From positions 1 to 53,996 of the forward strand of contig NZ_SJDL01000038.1 of assembly GCF_004327985.1 (NCBI RefSeq): DNA of 53,996 nucleotides, read 5' to 3'. The notes under the pieces were generated by a model. The model was given only the letters and a program-made list of their open reading frames with translations, made no database searches and was not told the DNA's origin. The stretch's first letter is position 1; every line of letters starts with the position of its first letter. The DNA is from Marinobacter halodurans (GTDB lineage: Bacteria > Pseudomonadota > Gammaproteobacteria > Pseudomonadales > Oleiphilaceae). Position numbers and translations under genes: made by a program. Below, in pieces: positions 1 through 7,725 of this stretch.

Positions 1-131
1 CACCCTTGCCGTTCGGCTAGTAGTTCCCCTTACCGGGCCCACAGGGGACTTGCACCCCCAAGTCATCCGGCCAGCACCACCTGTACCAGAACAGCGCCCG
101 TCAAGGCGCTACGCGCCATGCCTGGCGAACC
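1..131 (-). mobile_element. Group II intron, 5' part (runs off left edge)
   Basis: Read on the minus strand, this stretch looks like domain I of a bacterial group II intron: an ACTTG-GGGG-TGCAAGT-CCCC block, a GGGCCCGG segment, then an AACTACTAGCCGAACGGCAAGGGTG-like tail reaching base 1. Upstream lie alternating GGCGC/GCGCC stems (94-117). The reverse transcriptase/maturase would lie left of the window. The intron starts directly after a terminator stem and its T-tract, which is the usual target of class C introns. I recognise the sequence style from memory and could not align it. The exact 5' splice site (near 128-131) is uncertain. Confidence 0.65.
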
Positions 132-161
132 AAAAAAAAAAGCGCAGCCAGACGACCGCGC
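132..161 (-). terminator. Intrinsic terminator, probable intron target
   Basis: On the minus strand, an 8-bp GC-rich stem with two G-U pairs and a four-base loop (161-142) is followed by ten T. It is a strong intrinsic terminator. No convincing minus-strand gene precedes it at 170-430, so it may be a relict of an older transcript or part of the intron landing site. Confidence 0.7.
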
Positions 162-169
162 CTTGTAAA

Positions 170-424
170 GGAGAGATTCATCATGCCAACCCATCGTAGG
201 TGGTAAGGGCTGATGAAATGCACAACGTAAACACGTGACAGTAAAAAGTATGCGCCCGTGCCCCCACAGAATCTGTACGGGATTGCCGTAAGCGGCGCCT
301 GGCGCGGGCTTTGGCGGCAGGAGCGGAAAATGACGGATGCACCTATTGCAAAGTGCGCATGAACGGATAGACTGGAATCACGAGTCAACGGATGCCCGTT
401 GCAGACAGAGACAGTAACTAGTGA
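170..424. other. Gene-free stretch
   Basis: A minus-strand open frame crosses this region, but its product is low-complexity, has no family resemblance, and runs through the terminator into the intron. I see no credible gene, repeat or conserved site here. Confidence 0.5.
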
Positions 425-453
425 TTGCATTGAATCGAACCACAGCCGAATAA
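425..453 (+). promoter_or_regulatory. Candidate sigma-70 promoter
   Basis: TTGCAT (425-430), a 17-bp spacer and GAATAA (448-453). The match is moderate. A start near 460 would give a short transcript ending at the terminator 511-542, or a longer one reading into the small genes beyond it. Confidence 0.3.
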
Positions 454-454
454 C

Positions 455-542
455 CGCCGAATCCCCGCAACCGGGCGATTCGCGGCGCGAATCTTCCGGT
501 GGCAGAAAAAGCCCGGAAGCACAGTGATTCCGGGCTTTTTTT
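455..542 (+). ncRNA. Candidate short structured RNA
   Basis: Between the candidate promoter and the strong terminator lie about 85 bases with an internal hairpin (CGAATC 458-463 with GATTCG 477-482, plus an inner CCG/CGG stem). Promoter, hairpin and terminator in this order fit a small RNA, but nothing shows it is expressed. It could equally be the 3' end of another transcript. Confidence 0.22.
511..542 (+). terminator. Strong intrinsic terminator
   Basis: GCCCGGAA (511-518) pairs perfectly with TTCCGGGC (528-535) across a 9-base loop and is followed by seven T. Five A precede the stem, so it could also work weakly on the minus strand. Confidence 0.85.
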
Positions 543-583
543 ATGGTTCCGATGCATTAACCCAGTGGAGAGGTCAGCCTCAG

Positions 584-679
584 ATGTACCGACAGTCCAA
601 GTTTATGACCAACCGCAAGGTCGCGGATCTGGCCCCGACCCAGGCTGGCATCCGCGCCATTGTCATGCACCTGTTCTAA
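584..679 (+). CDS. 31-residue small ORF, possible leader peptide
   Basis: ATG at 584 follows a GGAGAGG ribosome site (about 568-574), and the frame ends at TAA 677-679. The product starts MYRQSKFMTNRK and has no family I know. The stop codon's last two bases are the first two bases of a 10-bp hairpin (678-705), the first element of the attenuator-like region before the next gene. It may be a leader peptide whose translation affects RNA folding, or an independent small protein with its own terminator. No run of one codon type marks a specific amino-acid sensor. Confidence 0.45.
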   Translation: MYRQSKFMTNRKVADLAPTQAGIRAIVMHLF

Positions 680-767
680 CGGCTTCCCCAAACCCGGAAG
701 CCGTTGGGCGACCGGGCTGAGATTCTCTCAAGCAACCCCGGTCGCCCTGATCGGGGTTTGTTTTTTT
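678..767 (+). promoter_or_regulatory. Attenuator-like leader with mutually exclusive hairpins
   Basis: Three stems follow the small ORF. Stem 1: AACGGCTTCC (678-687) with GGAAGCCGTT (696-705), perfect. Stem 2: GGGCGACCGGG (706-716) with CCCGGTCGCCC (737-747), perfect over 11 bp, with an inner GAGA/TCTC helix. Stem 3: AACCCCGGTC (734-743) with GATCGGGGTT (749-758), followed by TGTTTTTTT, an intrinsic terminator. Stems 2 and 3 share bases 737-743, so only one can form. This is how transcription attenuators are built. The signal sensed is unknown. Confidence 0.55.
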
Positions 768-798
768 GCACGCGCGATAGAGCAAAAAGGAGAGAATG

Positions 799-1068
799 AT
801 GAGAAAACACCACAACCGCCCCGGCCCGCAAACCAAGACAAACCCGCAGGGCGCCCTGCGCCGCCCGGCCAGGCTGCCGCTGCTTGAGGCCATCTGCAAG
901 AAGCTCAACCAGCGCGTCAACCTGGATAGCGAACAGAGCGTGCTGGGTCTGTACGAACGCGGCTGGATCTTCAATGGCGTGATTGCCAACATGGATAGCC
1001 AGGAAGCCCGCTACGTTCGCGCCCTGGCCACCAAGTACAACTCCTGGATCGCCCGCCAGGTGGCCTGA
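799..1068 (+). CDS. Small basic protein of unknown function
   Basis: 89 residues, starting MRKHHNRPG. There are two adjacent ATGs (796, 799). The AAGGAG site (787-792) sits 6 nt before 799 and only 3 nt before 796, so 799 is preferred. The N-terminal 30 residues are rich in Arg, Pro and Asn and look disordered. The rest (LLEAICKKLNQR... to the end) looks like an alpha-helical domain with conserved-looking Trp and Tyr. I do not recognise the family. The gene lies directly behind the attenuator-like leader, so its expression may depend on that switch. Confidence 0.7.
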   Translation: MRKHHNRPGPQTKTNPQGALRRPARLPLLEAICKKLNQRVNLDSEQSVLGLYERGWIFNGVIANMDSQEARYVRALATKYNSWIARQVA

Positions 1069-1108
1069 TCGAGGCCAGCGGGCAACCACAATACCGGGGG
1101 ACCAGCCG

Positions 1109-1522
1109 TCAATGGTGGCGGCTGATTCCCTTCAGGGCTTCCCCTTCCCCGCCATGCACCATCACGTAGTTGTTGACCACATCCTGAATCTTTTCCAGTG
1201 AATAGGGCTTGACCACATAGCCGTTGGCGCCGGCACTAATGGCGCGCTGGATGCTGTCGATGGAGTCGTCGGCGGTGACCAGGACGATGTGCTGCTGTTC
1301 GTTCGCGGCCTTCAGTTCCTGCATCAGTTCATGGCCGTCCATATCCGGCAGGCCCAGGTCAAGCATCACGATATGAAAACGGCTCTCGGCAAACTGCTTG
1401 CGGGCGCTGGCCGCGTCCGCGCATTCCACCACCATGGTGGCGCCGGTCTGGTGCAGCATGTCCTTGAGCAGTTTGCACATGGTGGGCTCGTCTTCGACCA
1501 CAAGGACTCGCAGATTTTCCAT
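1109..1522 (-). CDS. Stand-alone receiver (CheY-like) response regulator
   Basis: Single receiver domain of 137 residues. It has the acidic pair VVEDEP, the phospho-acceptor Asp in MLDLGLPDMDG, a Thr in VTADD and the Lys in VVKPYS, so it should be phosphorylated. There is no output domain, so it probably acts by protein contact or relays phosphate. ATG at 1522 has AGGAAG 5 nt upstream; an in-frame GTG at 1528 is less well placed. It is the last gene of a three-gene run behind the hybrid kinase, which is the likely phosphodonor or partner. Confidence 0.9.
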   Translation of the reverse strand: MENLRVLVVEDEPTMCKLLKDMLHQTGATMVVECADAASARKQFAESRFHIVMLDLGLPDMDGHELMQELKAANEQQHIVLVTADDSIDSIQRAISAGANGYVVKPYSLEKIQDVVNNYVMVHGGEGEALKGISRHH

Positions 1523-1564
1523 TCTCACTTCCTCTCAATGGGCTTCGTTCGTATTGGCATACGC

Positions 1565-2101
1565 TTACTCACCGTTTGACGTCCGCCGGGGAATAACCAG
1601 GGGGGTCGGCGACGCGGCCCGATCCGCGGTGGGCGACTGGGGCGCCGGGTCGAACGTCTTGTCCCCCACCGCGCCACGCAGCAGCAGGTTGCTGATGGAG
1701 ATGGCGGTGGTGTACAACGAAATGGCCACGATCAGCAGCACCGGCTGCAGGAAGGCCACGAAGCCGGGCACCTTGTCGCCACCGACAATGCTCAGGATCA
1801 GGATGATCGCCGGCCCCATCACCAGGAACAGGGTCAGCGCAATGAAGAAGACGATGCGCTCCTTGTAGCGCCCCAGGTCGCTGTTCATGACCAGTCCCAG
1901 GACAAACTTGCCGATCGCCAGCCCGGCCAGGATCGCCGAGGCAATACTCAGATCCGGGCGCAGCAGCACCTCGGTCAGTTCCCCGTCCCACATCCGCTGC
2001 ATGATGATCACCAGGAACGGGAACAGGACGAACAGGACATCGGCGTAGGTGCCGAACATGGTGTTGAGAGATGGCGTTTCGTTGTTTGGCTTCTCATCCA
2101 C
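1565..2101 (-). CDS. Four-TM inner-membrane protein of unknown function
   Basis: 178 residues with about four hydrophobic segments (roughly 20-35, 50-72, 83-105 and 117-140) and a polar, Pro-rich C-terminal tail of about 35 residues. The start is GTG at 2101, two bases after the kinase stop codon, which suggests translational coupling. I recognise no family. Its place between a hybrid kinase and a receiver protein suggests it belongs to the same signalling pathway, perhaps as a membrane partner, but the sequence does not show this. Confidence 0.8.
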   Translation of the reverse strand: MDEKPNNETPSLNTMFGTYADVLFVLFPFLVIIMQRMWDGELTEVLLRPDLSIASAILAGLAIGKFVLGLVMNSDLGRYKERIVFFIALTLFLVMGPAIILILSIVGGDKVPGFVAFLQPVLLIVAISLYTTAISISNLLLRGAVGDKTFDPAPQSPTADRAASPTPLVIPRRTSNGE

Positions 2102-2103
2102 GA

Positions 2104-5100
2104 CTAGCGATCCTCGGTTGGTTCCGACACGTGCGGCTGGTTGGCCACCGCCTGGCGCATCAGGTTGATGAGTGTATCAGACTGGTCGATGGCCTGACCG
2201 GTGTCACCCCGGCGAATGGCCCCTTCGACCACGCCGGCCTGTTCGGTCATCCGCGGATAGCCCATGGCGCCGGCGGTCCCCTTGATCTGGTGGACCTGGC
2301 GCTGCAGTGCCGGCCAGTCGGCATCGGCCAGGGCGGTTTCCAGGGTGCGGATTCGCTCCGGCAGCCCGGTCCGGAACTGTTCCACCAGTGCCCGGATACC
2401 GTCGCTCTCCCGGCTGGCCGCCAGCGTGGTACCGCTGGCCGACAGGTAGCGGGCCAGTGTTGCGGCCAGGTGCCCCTGGTCGATGGGCTTGTTCAGGACA
2501 CCATCGCAGCCGGCATCCACCAGCTCCTCGATTTCCCGCTGATCCCCGGCGGTGAACGCAATGATCGGGCGCCGGAAACCGGTCTGCCTCAGCATGCGGG
2601 TGGCGGCGGGGCCGTCCATGTCCGGCATGTGGCGATCCATCAGCACCAGGTGCACAGTGCGGGACAGGGCGGTCTGTACCGCCTGCCGGCCAGAGGTCAC
2701 GGCGATCACGTCGAGCCCGAAACGGCCCAGCAGGCGCTCCACCAGCCGGCGGTTATCGTCGTTGTCTTCAGCCACCAGCACGGTGCCTTCGTACTGCTGC
2801 TCTTCGGCCTGGGTGGGCCAGTCATCCAGTGTCAGGTAGCGGGCCAGGACTTCGTAGAAACGGCGCTTGTCGATGGGCTTGGCCAGGTGATCGGTACAGC
2901 CGGCGCGCCGGTAGTCCTCGATATCCTCGGCCATGACATTGGCGGTGAGGGCCACGATCGGCGTGTTGACGCCCGCCTCACGCAGGGCGGCGGTGGCATC
3001 CCGGCCGTTCATCACCGGCATCTGGATATCCATCAGGATCAGGTCGAAGGCGCCATGGGTCGCGGCATCCAGGGCCTCTGCGCCGTTGCTGACATGCACG
3101 ATTTCGGCACCGGTCCGTTCCACCATGAGCGCCACCAGCTTGCGGTTGACCTCGTTGTCTTCGGCGCAAAGGATCCGGCCGCGCAGCCGTGGTGCCGTTA
3201 CCATCGGCAGCAGGCGCCGGCGCTGGGTCAGTTCGGAGGCATCCCGCAACAGGTGCACGCCCTCGAGCGGTCCGGTCGCGATGGTCACCTCAAACTCGCT
3301 GCCCTCGCCATAGACACTGTTGACGGCAATCGAGCCGCCCAGCAGTTCCGCCAGCCGCCTGGAGATACTCAGCCCCAGCCCGGTTCCGCCGTACTGGCGG
3401 GCAATCGCGGCGCTGCCCTGGGCAAAGGGGTCGAACAGGCGCTGGAGCTGTTCCGGCTTCATGCCGATGCCGCTGTCCACCACCTTGGCCACCAGGGTTT
3501 CGGTATCGCGCTGGCAGCGGATGGACAGGGAGATCGTACCATTTTCGGTGAACTTAAGCGCATTTCCACACAGGTTGATGATGATCTGGCGGAAACGGGT
3601 CGGGTCCGTCCGGATCTGCTCGGGCAACGGAAAGTCGCAGTGGATGCTGAAGTCGATGCCCTTCTCCCGGGCCCGCGGGACGAAGAAGGCGCGCACCTCA
3701 TCCAGCAACTCGGGCAGATCCACGGTCAGGATTTCGACGTTCAGCTTGTTGGCGTCGATCTTGGAGTGATCGAGGATGTCGTTGACCAGGTCCAGCAGGT
3801 GGCGGCCGCTGCGCACCACCGTTTCCGCGCTGTTGCGTTTTTCCTCACCATCCAGCTCCGGATCCAGCAGGTTCTCGCCATAACCGATGATCGCCGCCAG
3901 CGGCGTGCGGATCTCGTGACTCATGTTGGCCAGGAACTGGCTCTTGGCCTCGGCGGCGTTGCGGGCCAGTTCCTTTTCCATGCGCTCGTTCTCGCGCTCC
4001 TTCTCGATGGCTTCGCGCTGCATGCGCTCGGTGATGTCGATGCAGGTCCCCTCCAGGTGGACCGGCTCGCCATCGGCGTCATAGACGGTATTGAGTGAGA
4101 CGTTGAGCCAGCGCTCTTCGCCCTGCGGGGTGAAACAGCGGGTTTCCATGCCCTTGGCACCGCCGCTGACCGCCAGCCGTTCGATCACCTGCTGGCGCTG
4201 GCCCGGGTCCGCGAAGCAGGCCGACAGCACGTCGGGCACCTCGCGCATCATCGAGTCGGCATCGTCGTAGCCGAGCAGCTCCGCCATGGCCGGGTTGGCC
4301 GCCAGGAAACGCCGCTCCAGGGACATCTGGAAGATGCCTTCGACGGCGTTGTTGAACAGCGACTGGTAGCGGGTCAGGTTGGACAGGGCCCGCCGGCTCC
4401 AGTCCAGCGCCTCGGCCTGGATCAGCTTGATGCGGTCGGCCAGGGCGAACGAGAACAGGATCACCTGCGCGGTCAGGCCGATCTGCGGCGAGTGGCCGGT
4501 GATGTAGTTGAGCGGGAAATAGCCCATCACCGTCAGCGCATACAGGCCCACGCCCGCCAGCGTGCAGGTCCAGGCGAAGAAATAGGTGCGCGCCGCCGGA
4601 TTGAAATGGCGCCAGGCCCAGTAGCTCACCAGGATCATCACGATGGACAGGCTGATCGAGCCGATCACCGTCCACTCCATGGCGATGTGGTAGGGCATGA
4701 ACAGGCTGAGGAAGAACGTCAGCACCACACCGCCCAGGCAGACCCGCATGGTTGTATCCAGTTCAGGCGCCCGTTGGGGTAGTTCCAGCAGTTCCCGCGC
4801 CATCTGGATGCCGAAGAACCAGGTGAGCAGGATCTGGTAGTGCAGCAGGTCCTTGTTCAGGAACCAGGGCCGGTGATCGAACAACTGCAGCCCATGCACC
4901 TGCTCGGTGGCGATGAACAGGGTGGCGAACACCAGGTAGAGCACGTAGTAGACATTACTGCGCTCGCGTACCGACACCGCCACAAACAGGTTGTAGGCCA
5001 GGATCGCCAGGATGCTGCCCAGGAAGATGCCCTGGATGGTTTCGTCCACCGCCACCTTCTCGACGTAGGCGTCCGGCGACCAGAGGGTCAGCGGCAGGCG

Positions 5101-5649
5101 GAAGGTGTTGGCGGTCTTGACCCGCAGGTAGACCCGGACTTTTTCGTCCGGGTGCAGGGCGAGCTTGAACACCGGGTTCGGCACCAGCAGTTCCCGGTCG
5201 GCCCAGTCGGCGGTGTAGCCCAGTCCACGCTCATCGGCCAGCGTGCCGTCCCGGTAGATGTGGACGGCCACGTGGTCCACCAGCGGCAGGCTCAGTTCGA
5301 GGATCCGCTCGACCGGCATGTCCCCGGTGTAATTCAGGTCGAAGCGGGCCCAGTACGCGGATTCGGTATAGCCGAAATTGAGGATACCGCCGTCGTGCTT
5401 GCGGAAGTCGCCGGCCTGGTCGCGCTGGCGCACCTCCTCCAGGCTCAGTTCGGCACCGGGGTCTTCCAGGTACCAAAGGCAGGACGCCAGGTTCACCTGG
5501 TCCTGTCCCGGCGCCACCTGCACCGGCACTTCATGGCAGGCCGGCTGGGCAGCAACGGCCGCGTGTGGCGCCAGCAGGGCCAGGGCGACAATGATCATCC
5601 GGAAAAGCGCTGCGGTGATGCGCGCCGGATGCTGGTTGGGATACCGCAA
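2104..5649 (-). CDS. 7TM-DISM hybrid sensor histidine kinase with two receivers and HPt
   Basis: 1181 residues. Order: signal sequence (about 12-34); periplasmic 7TMR-DISM extracellular domain (about 40-185); seven membrane spans (about 200-410); PAS domain (about 425-555); HisKA with H-box SHEIRTPLAAII; ATPase domain with GGTGLGLSIS; receiver 1 (LILMDIQMPVMNG); receiver 2 (LVLMDRHMPDMDG); C-terminal HPt with HQIKGTAGAMGY. All phosphorelay residues are present. 7TM-DISM receptors often sense carbohydrates or related small molecules. The start is TTG at 5649, with GGAG 9 nt upstream. It heads an operon with the membrane protein and receiver protein downstream. Confidence 0.92.
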   Translation of the reverse strand: MRYPNQHPARITAALFRMIIVALALLAPHAAVAAQPACHEVPVQVAPGQDQVNLASCLWYLEDPGAELSLEEVRQRDQAGDFRKHDGGILNFGYTESAYWARFDLNYTGDMPVERILELSLPLVDHVAVHIYRDGTLADERGLGYTADWADRELLVPNPVFKLALHPDEKVRVYLRVKTANTFRLPLTLWSPDAYVEKVAVDETIQGIFLGSILAILAYNLFVAVSVRERSNVYYVLYLVFATLFIATEQVHGLQLFDHRPWFLNKDLLHYQILLTWFFGIQMARELLELPQRAPELDTTMRVCLGGVVLTFFLSLFMPYHIAMEWTVIGSISLSIVMILVSYWAWRHFNPAARTYFFAWTCTLAGVGLYALTVMGYFPLNYITGHSPQIGLTAQVILFSFALADRIKLIQAEALDWSRRALSNLTRYQSLFNNAVEGIFQMSLERRFLAANPAMAELLGYDDADSMMREVPDVLSACFADPGQRQQVIERLAVSGGAKGMETRCFTPQGEERWLNVSLNTVYDADGEPVHLEGTCIDITERMQREAIEKERENERMEKELARNAAEAKSQFLANMSHEIRTPLAAIIGYGENLLDPELDGEEKRNSAETVVRSGRHLLDLVNDILDHSKIDANKLNVEILTVDLPELLDEVRAFFVPRAREKGIDFSIHCDFPLPEQIRTDPTRFRQIIINLCGNALKFTENGTISLSIRCQRDTETLVAKVVDSGIGMKPEQLQRLFDPFAQGSAAIARQYGGTGLGLSISRRLAELLGGSIAVNSVYGEGSEFEVTIATGPLEGVHLLRDASELTQRRRLLPMVTAPRLRGRILCAEDNEVNRKLVALMVERTGAEIVHVSNGAEALDAATHGAFDLILMDIQMPVMNGRDATAALREAGVNTPIVALTANVMAEDIEDYRRAGCTDHLAKPIDKRRFYEVLARYLTLDDWPTQAEEQQYEGTVLVAEDNDDNRRLVERLLGRFGLDVIAVTSGRQAVQTALSRTVHLVLMDRHMPDMDGPAATRMLRQTGFRRPIIAFTAGDQREIEELVDAGCDGVLNKPIDQGHLAATLARYLSASGTTLAASRESDGIRALVEQFRTGLPERIRTLETALADADWPALQRQVHQIKGTAGAMGYPRMTEQAGVVEGAIRRGDTGQAIDQSDTLINLMRQAVANQPHVSEPTEDR

Positions 5650-5794
5650 AATGTGATCTCCGAGCGGGCAGACGCCCGTGATTTCCGCTATGGTGCCGGA
5701 TCGTCAGGCCGGGCTTTATGGTTTTGTTGGGAGAGCCCACTGATGACACCAACTTTAGCGCGTTATCGGCCAGTTCGCGACAAGGAATCAGGCA

Positions 5795-6808
5795 ATGGCG
5801 ATGAACAAGACGTTTCTGGCCCTCACGACCAGCCTGGCCGTGCTGGCCGGTTGCGGTGGTGGAGACGGCAGCGATGGCGGCAGCACGGCCGACTGCGGCT
5901 CGCAGTACAATCCGGCCACCAGCGTGCAGGCCAGCTTCAGCAGCTTCGACGTCAGCGAGCCGGAACGGCTCGACCGCCACATGTTCCTCGACGTAATCGC
6001 CGGGGTGCAGCCCGAGCCGGGCAGCGCCAACGAGACCTATGGCCGGATGGTTGCCGACGACGTGTTCGGGCAGACCGCCCACTTCAACGGCGGCCAACCC
6101 ACCAGCGGCGCCACCGCCTACACCAGCGTGCGCAACCCCCTGGACCTGATCAACCTGGTGATCGGCGAGGGTACCATCGACAACTTCAACGTGGGCCGGC
6201 GTTACATCAGCACCTGCATCGATGCGGGTAATGCCGCCCAATACAGCACCAGCGCCAACGACCGCAACATCCTGTTCCAGGAAAACCAGGACGGCGAAGT
6301 GACCGACACCTACAACTACCCGGTGCTGACCTGGGTCTACAGCCCGGACGAAGCGAACAAGGTCATCCGCGTGGTGCGCTATCAGGGCCGGTCGGGCGAC
6401 AGCCTGATCACGGCAGCGGTCGGCGTCCAGTTTGACGACCTGGCCTTCACCGCCGTCGGCTTCAACCCGCCGGAACTGCTAACAGCCTCGTTTACCGCCG
6501 ACAACAGCGAGGAGCGGCTGGGCCTGCAACAGGATTTCCTGGGGCCGGACCGGGACGAATGGATCCGCAGCAGCGACAACACCTTCGACTTCGCCGACCA
6601 GACCGGCGTCGACTGCGCCCGGGTCGTGATTGACTATGCCCAGCAACAGGCCGAGGTTTTCACGTCAACCTGCAGCCTCAGCGGCTCGGACTGCGACGAT
6701 CCCGCCAAACGGCAGACGGGATACACCCGGACCAACGACTACTGCGGTAATTTTGAGGACGGTACCGGAACAAGCTATGCCACACAGGCGGTTTCCGGGC
6801 GCCAGTAA
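5795..6808 (+). CDS. Secreted lipoprotein of unknown function
   Basis: 337 residues. An N-terminal signal peptide ends in a lipobox (LAVLAGC), followed by a short Gly/Asp/Ser-rich linker, so it should be lipid-anchored outside the inner membrane. AAGGA at 5782-5786 supports the ATG at 5795. The mature part has several Cys (near residues 145 and 267, and in a Cys-rich C-terminal stretch) that may form disulfides. I recognise no domain. It is divergent from the hybrid kinase, with 145 bp between them that must hold both promoters. Confidence 0.8.
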   Translation: MAMNKTFLALTTSLAVLAGCGGGDGSDGGSTADCGSQYNPATSVQASFSSFDVSEPERLDRHMFLDVIAGVQPEPGSANETYGRMVADDVFGQTAHFNGGQPTSGATAYTSVRNPLDLINLVIGEGTIDNFNVGRRYISTCIDAGNAAQYSTSANDRNILFQENQDGEVTDTYNYPVLTWVYSPDEANKVIRVVRYQGRSGDSLITAAVGVQFDDLAFTAVGFNPPELLTASFTADNSEERLGLQQDFLGPDRDEWIRSSDNTFDFADQTGVDCARVVIDYAQQQAEVFTSTCSLSGSDCDDPAKRQTGYTRTNDYCGNFEDGTGTSYATQAVSGRQ

Positions 6809-6837
6809 GGGCGTCGGGGACGCCCCGGCCCTGCGGA

Positions 6838-7113
6838 TCAGTTTGAGCGGCGTTGACTGCCGGCCTGGGTACCCATACCCCAGGTCGACATGAAGCCCTT
6901 CTTTCGGTCGATCATCCTCTCGTAGGTGGCGATGATGATCGCGGTGTGGGGTGCGCGACTGCGGCGCAGGGCTTCGATTCGCTCCTCCAGGTCCGCCACC
7001 TCACGGTTCAGGCGTTCCTGCAGGTGCTCACGGACACTCTCGTGGCGGTTCAGGTTGGGCTGGTGTGGCTGGCGGGTGCCGGTCGGGTCGTGGAGGTCAG
7101 TTACTTTCAGCAT
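6838..7113 (-). CDS. Small coiled-coil protein of unknown function
   Basis: About 91 residues from ATG 7113 (MLKVTDLHDP). In-frame ATGs at 7125 and 7152 lack a clear ribosome site; AAGGATGAG lies upstream of 7113, at long spacing. After a polar N-terminus, residues about 25-55 (SVREHLQERLNREVADLEER) form a likely coiled coil, and the C-terminus is basic. I do not recognise a family. It is convergent with the upstream lipoprotein, whose stop is 29 bp away. Confidence 0.6.
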   Translation of the reverse strand: MLKVTDLHDPTGTRQPHQPNLNRHESVREHLQERLNREVADLEERIEALRRSRAPHTAIIIATYERMIDRKKGFMSTWGMGTQAGSQRRSN

Positions 7114-7249
7114 GGGCTCTCTCATCCTTGAGTCGTTCAGCGACTTTATCATAATGAAGCGCTTACCCGCTGTCGGTTCCTTACATCCCTGGAACCCGCA
7201 TGCGGTGTCTCATTATTGTGCACAAGCCAACCGGAATCCGCAACAAAGT

Positions 7250-7265
7250 ATGAACCAATGTTCAT
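7250..7265. promoter_or_regulatory. 16-bp palindrome, possible operator
   Basis: ATGAAC-CAAT-GTTCAT is a perfect 6+6 dyad, 89 bp upstream of the gene at 7354. A second 10-bp palindrome, TTGTGCACAA, lies at 7216-7225. Such dyads are typical regulator sites, but I cannot name the regulator. Confidence 0.35.
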
Positions 7266-7353
7266 TTTACGGCCATGAAGACAGCGCCCGGACGCTCACA
7301 CCTATCGTCGCGCCTGCTATTCTGGAATGCAACATGCCTGAACGGAGCCTGAC

Positions 7354-7698
7354 ATGACCGTACCGTCCGTCGCCGATACCCTGCGGGAATACCTGTCGCT
7401 GCTGGAACTGCTGGATGACGCCTACTGGGAGGCGAGCACCATCCAGCACAAGGACATGCTCTACGACATCATCAGTATCTTCCACCAGGAAGTCTCGGAG
7501 CTGAACAAGCTGAGCGTGCTCGACCATCACTATCCCTATGAAGTGATCACCGAGGGCATCCGGCGCGTGATTCCCAAGCTGCACCAGTTGGAAGAGCGCC
7601 AGGACGAAGTGATCCAGCGCACCCAGACGGTGACGGACTTCAAGGAAGTGCAGTCATCGGTCCTGGCCATCCTGGAGGCGCAGCTGGACGACGTCTGA
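7354..7698 (+). CDS. Conserved-looking helical protein of unknown function
   Basis: 114 residues, acidic and almost wholly alpha-helical, with no signal peptide or membrane segment. The ribosome site GGAG lies about 8 nt before ATG 7354. It has a Trp/Tyr/Asp-rich N-terminal half and a C-terminal helix rich in Gln and Glu. I recognise no family. It stands alone: the next gene is convergent, and two palindromes lie in its upstream region. Confidence 0.75.
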   Translation: MTVPSVADTLREYLSLLELLDDAYWEASTIQHKDMLYDIISIFHQEVSELNKLSVLDHHYPYEVITEGIRRVIPKLHQLEERQDEVIQRTQTVTDFKEVQSSVLAILEAQLDDV

Positions 7699-7725
7699 AC
7701 GGGCGCTACTCCGGCGGCGTCCACC

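Noticed and set aside
101-430. 109-residue open frame on the minus strand
   Set aside because: It has no family resemblance, no ribosome site, and runs through a terminator and into the intron.
2071-4098. 675-residue open frame on the plus strand
   Set aside because: It is antisense to the hybrid kinase. High-GC codons give long antisense frames; composition is Gly/His/Gln-rich and fits no protein.
4840-6231. 463-residue open frame on the plus strand
   Set aside because: It spans the antisense of the kinase, the divergent promoter region and the wrong frame of the lipoprotein.
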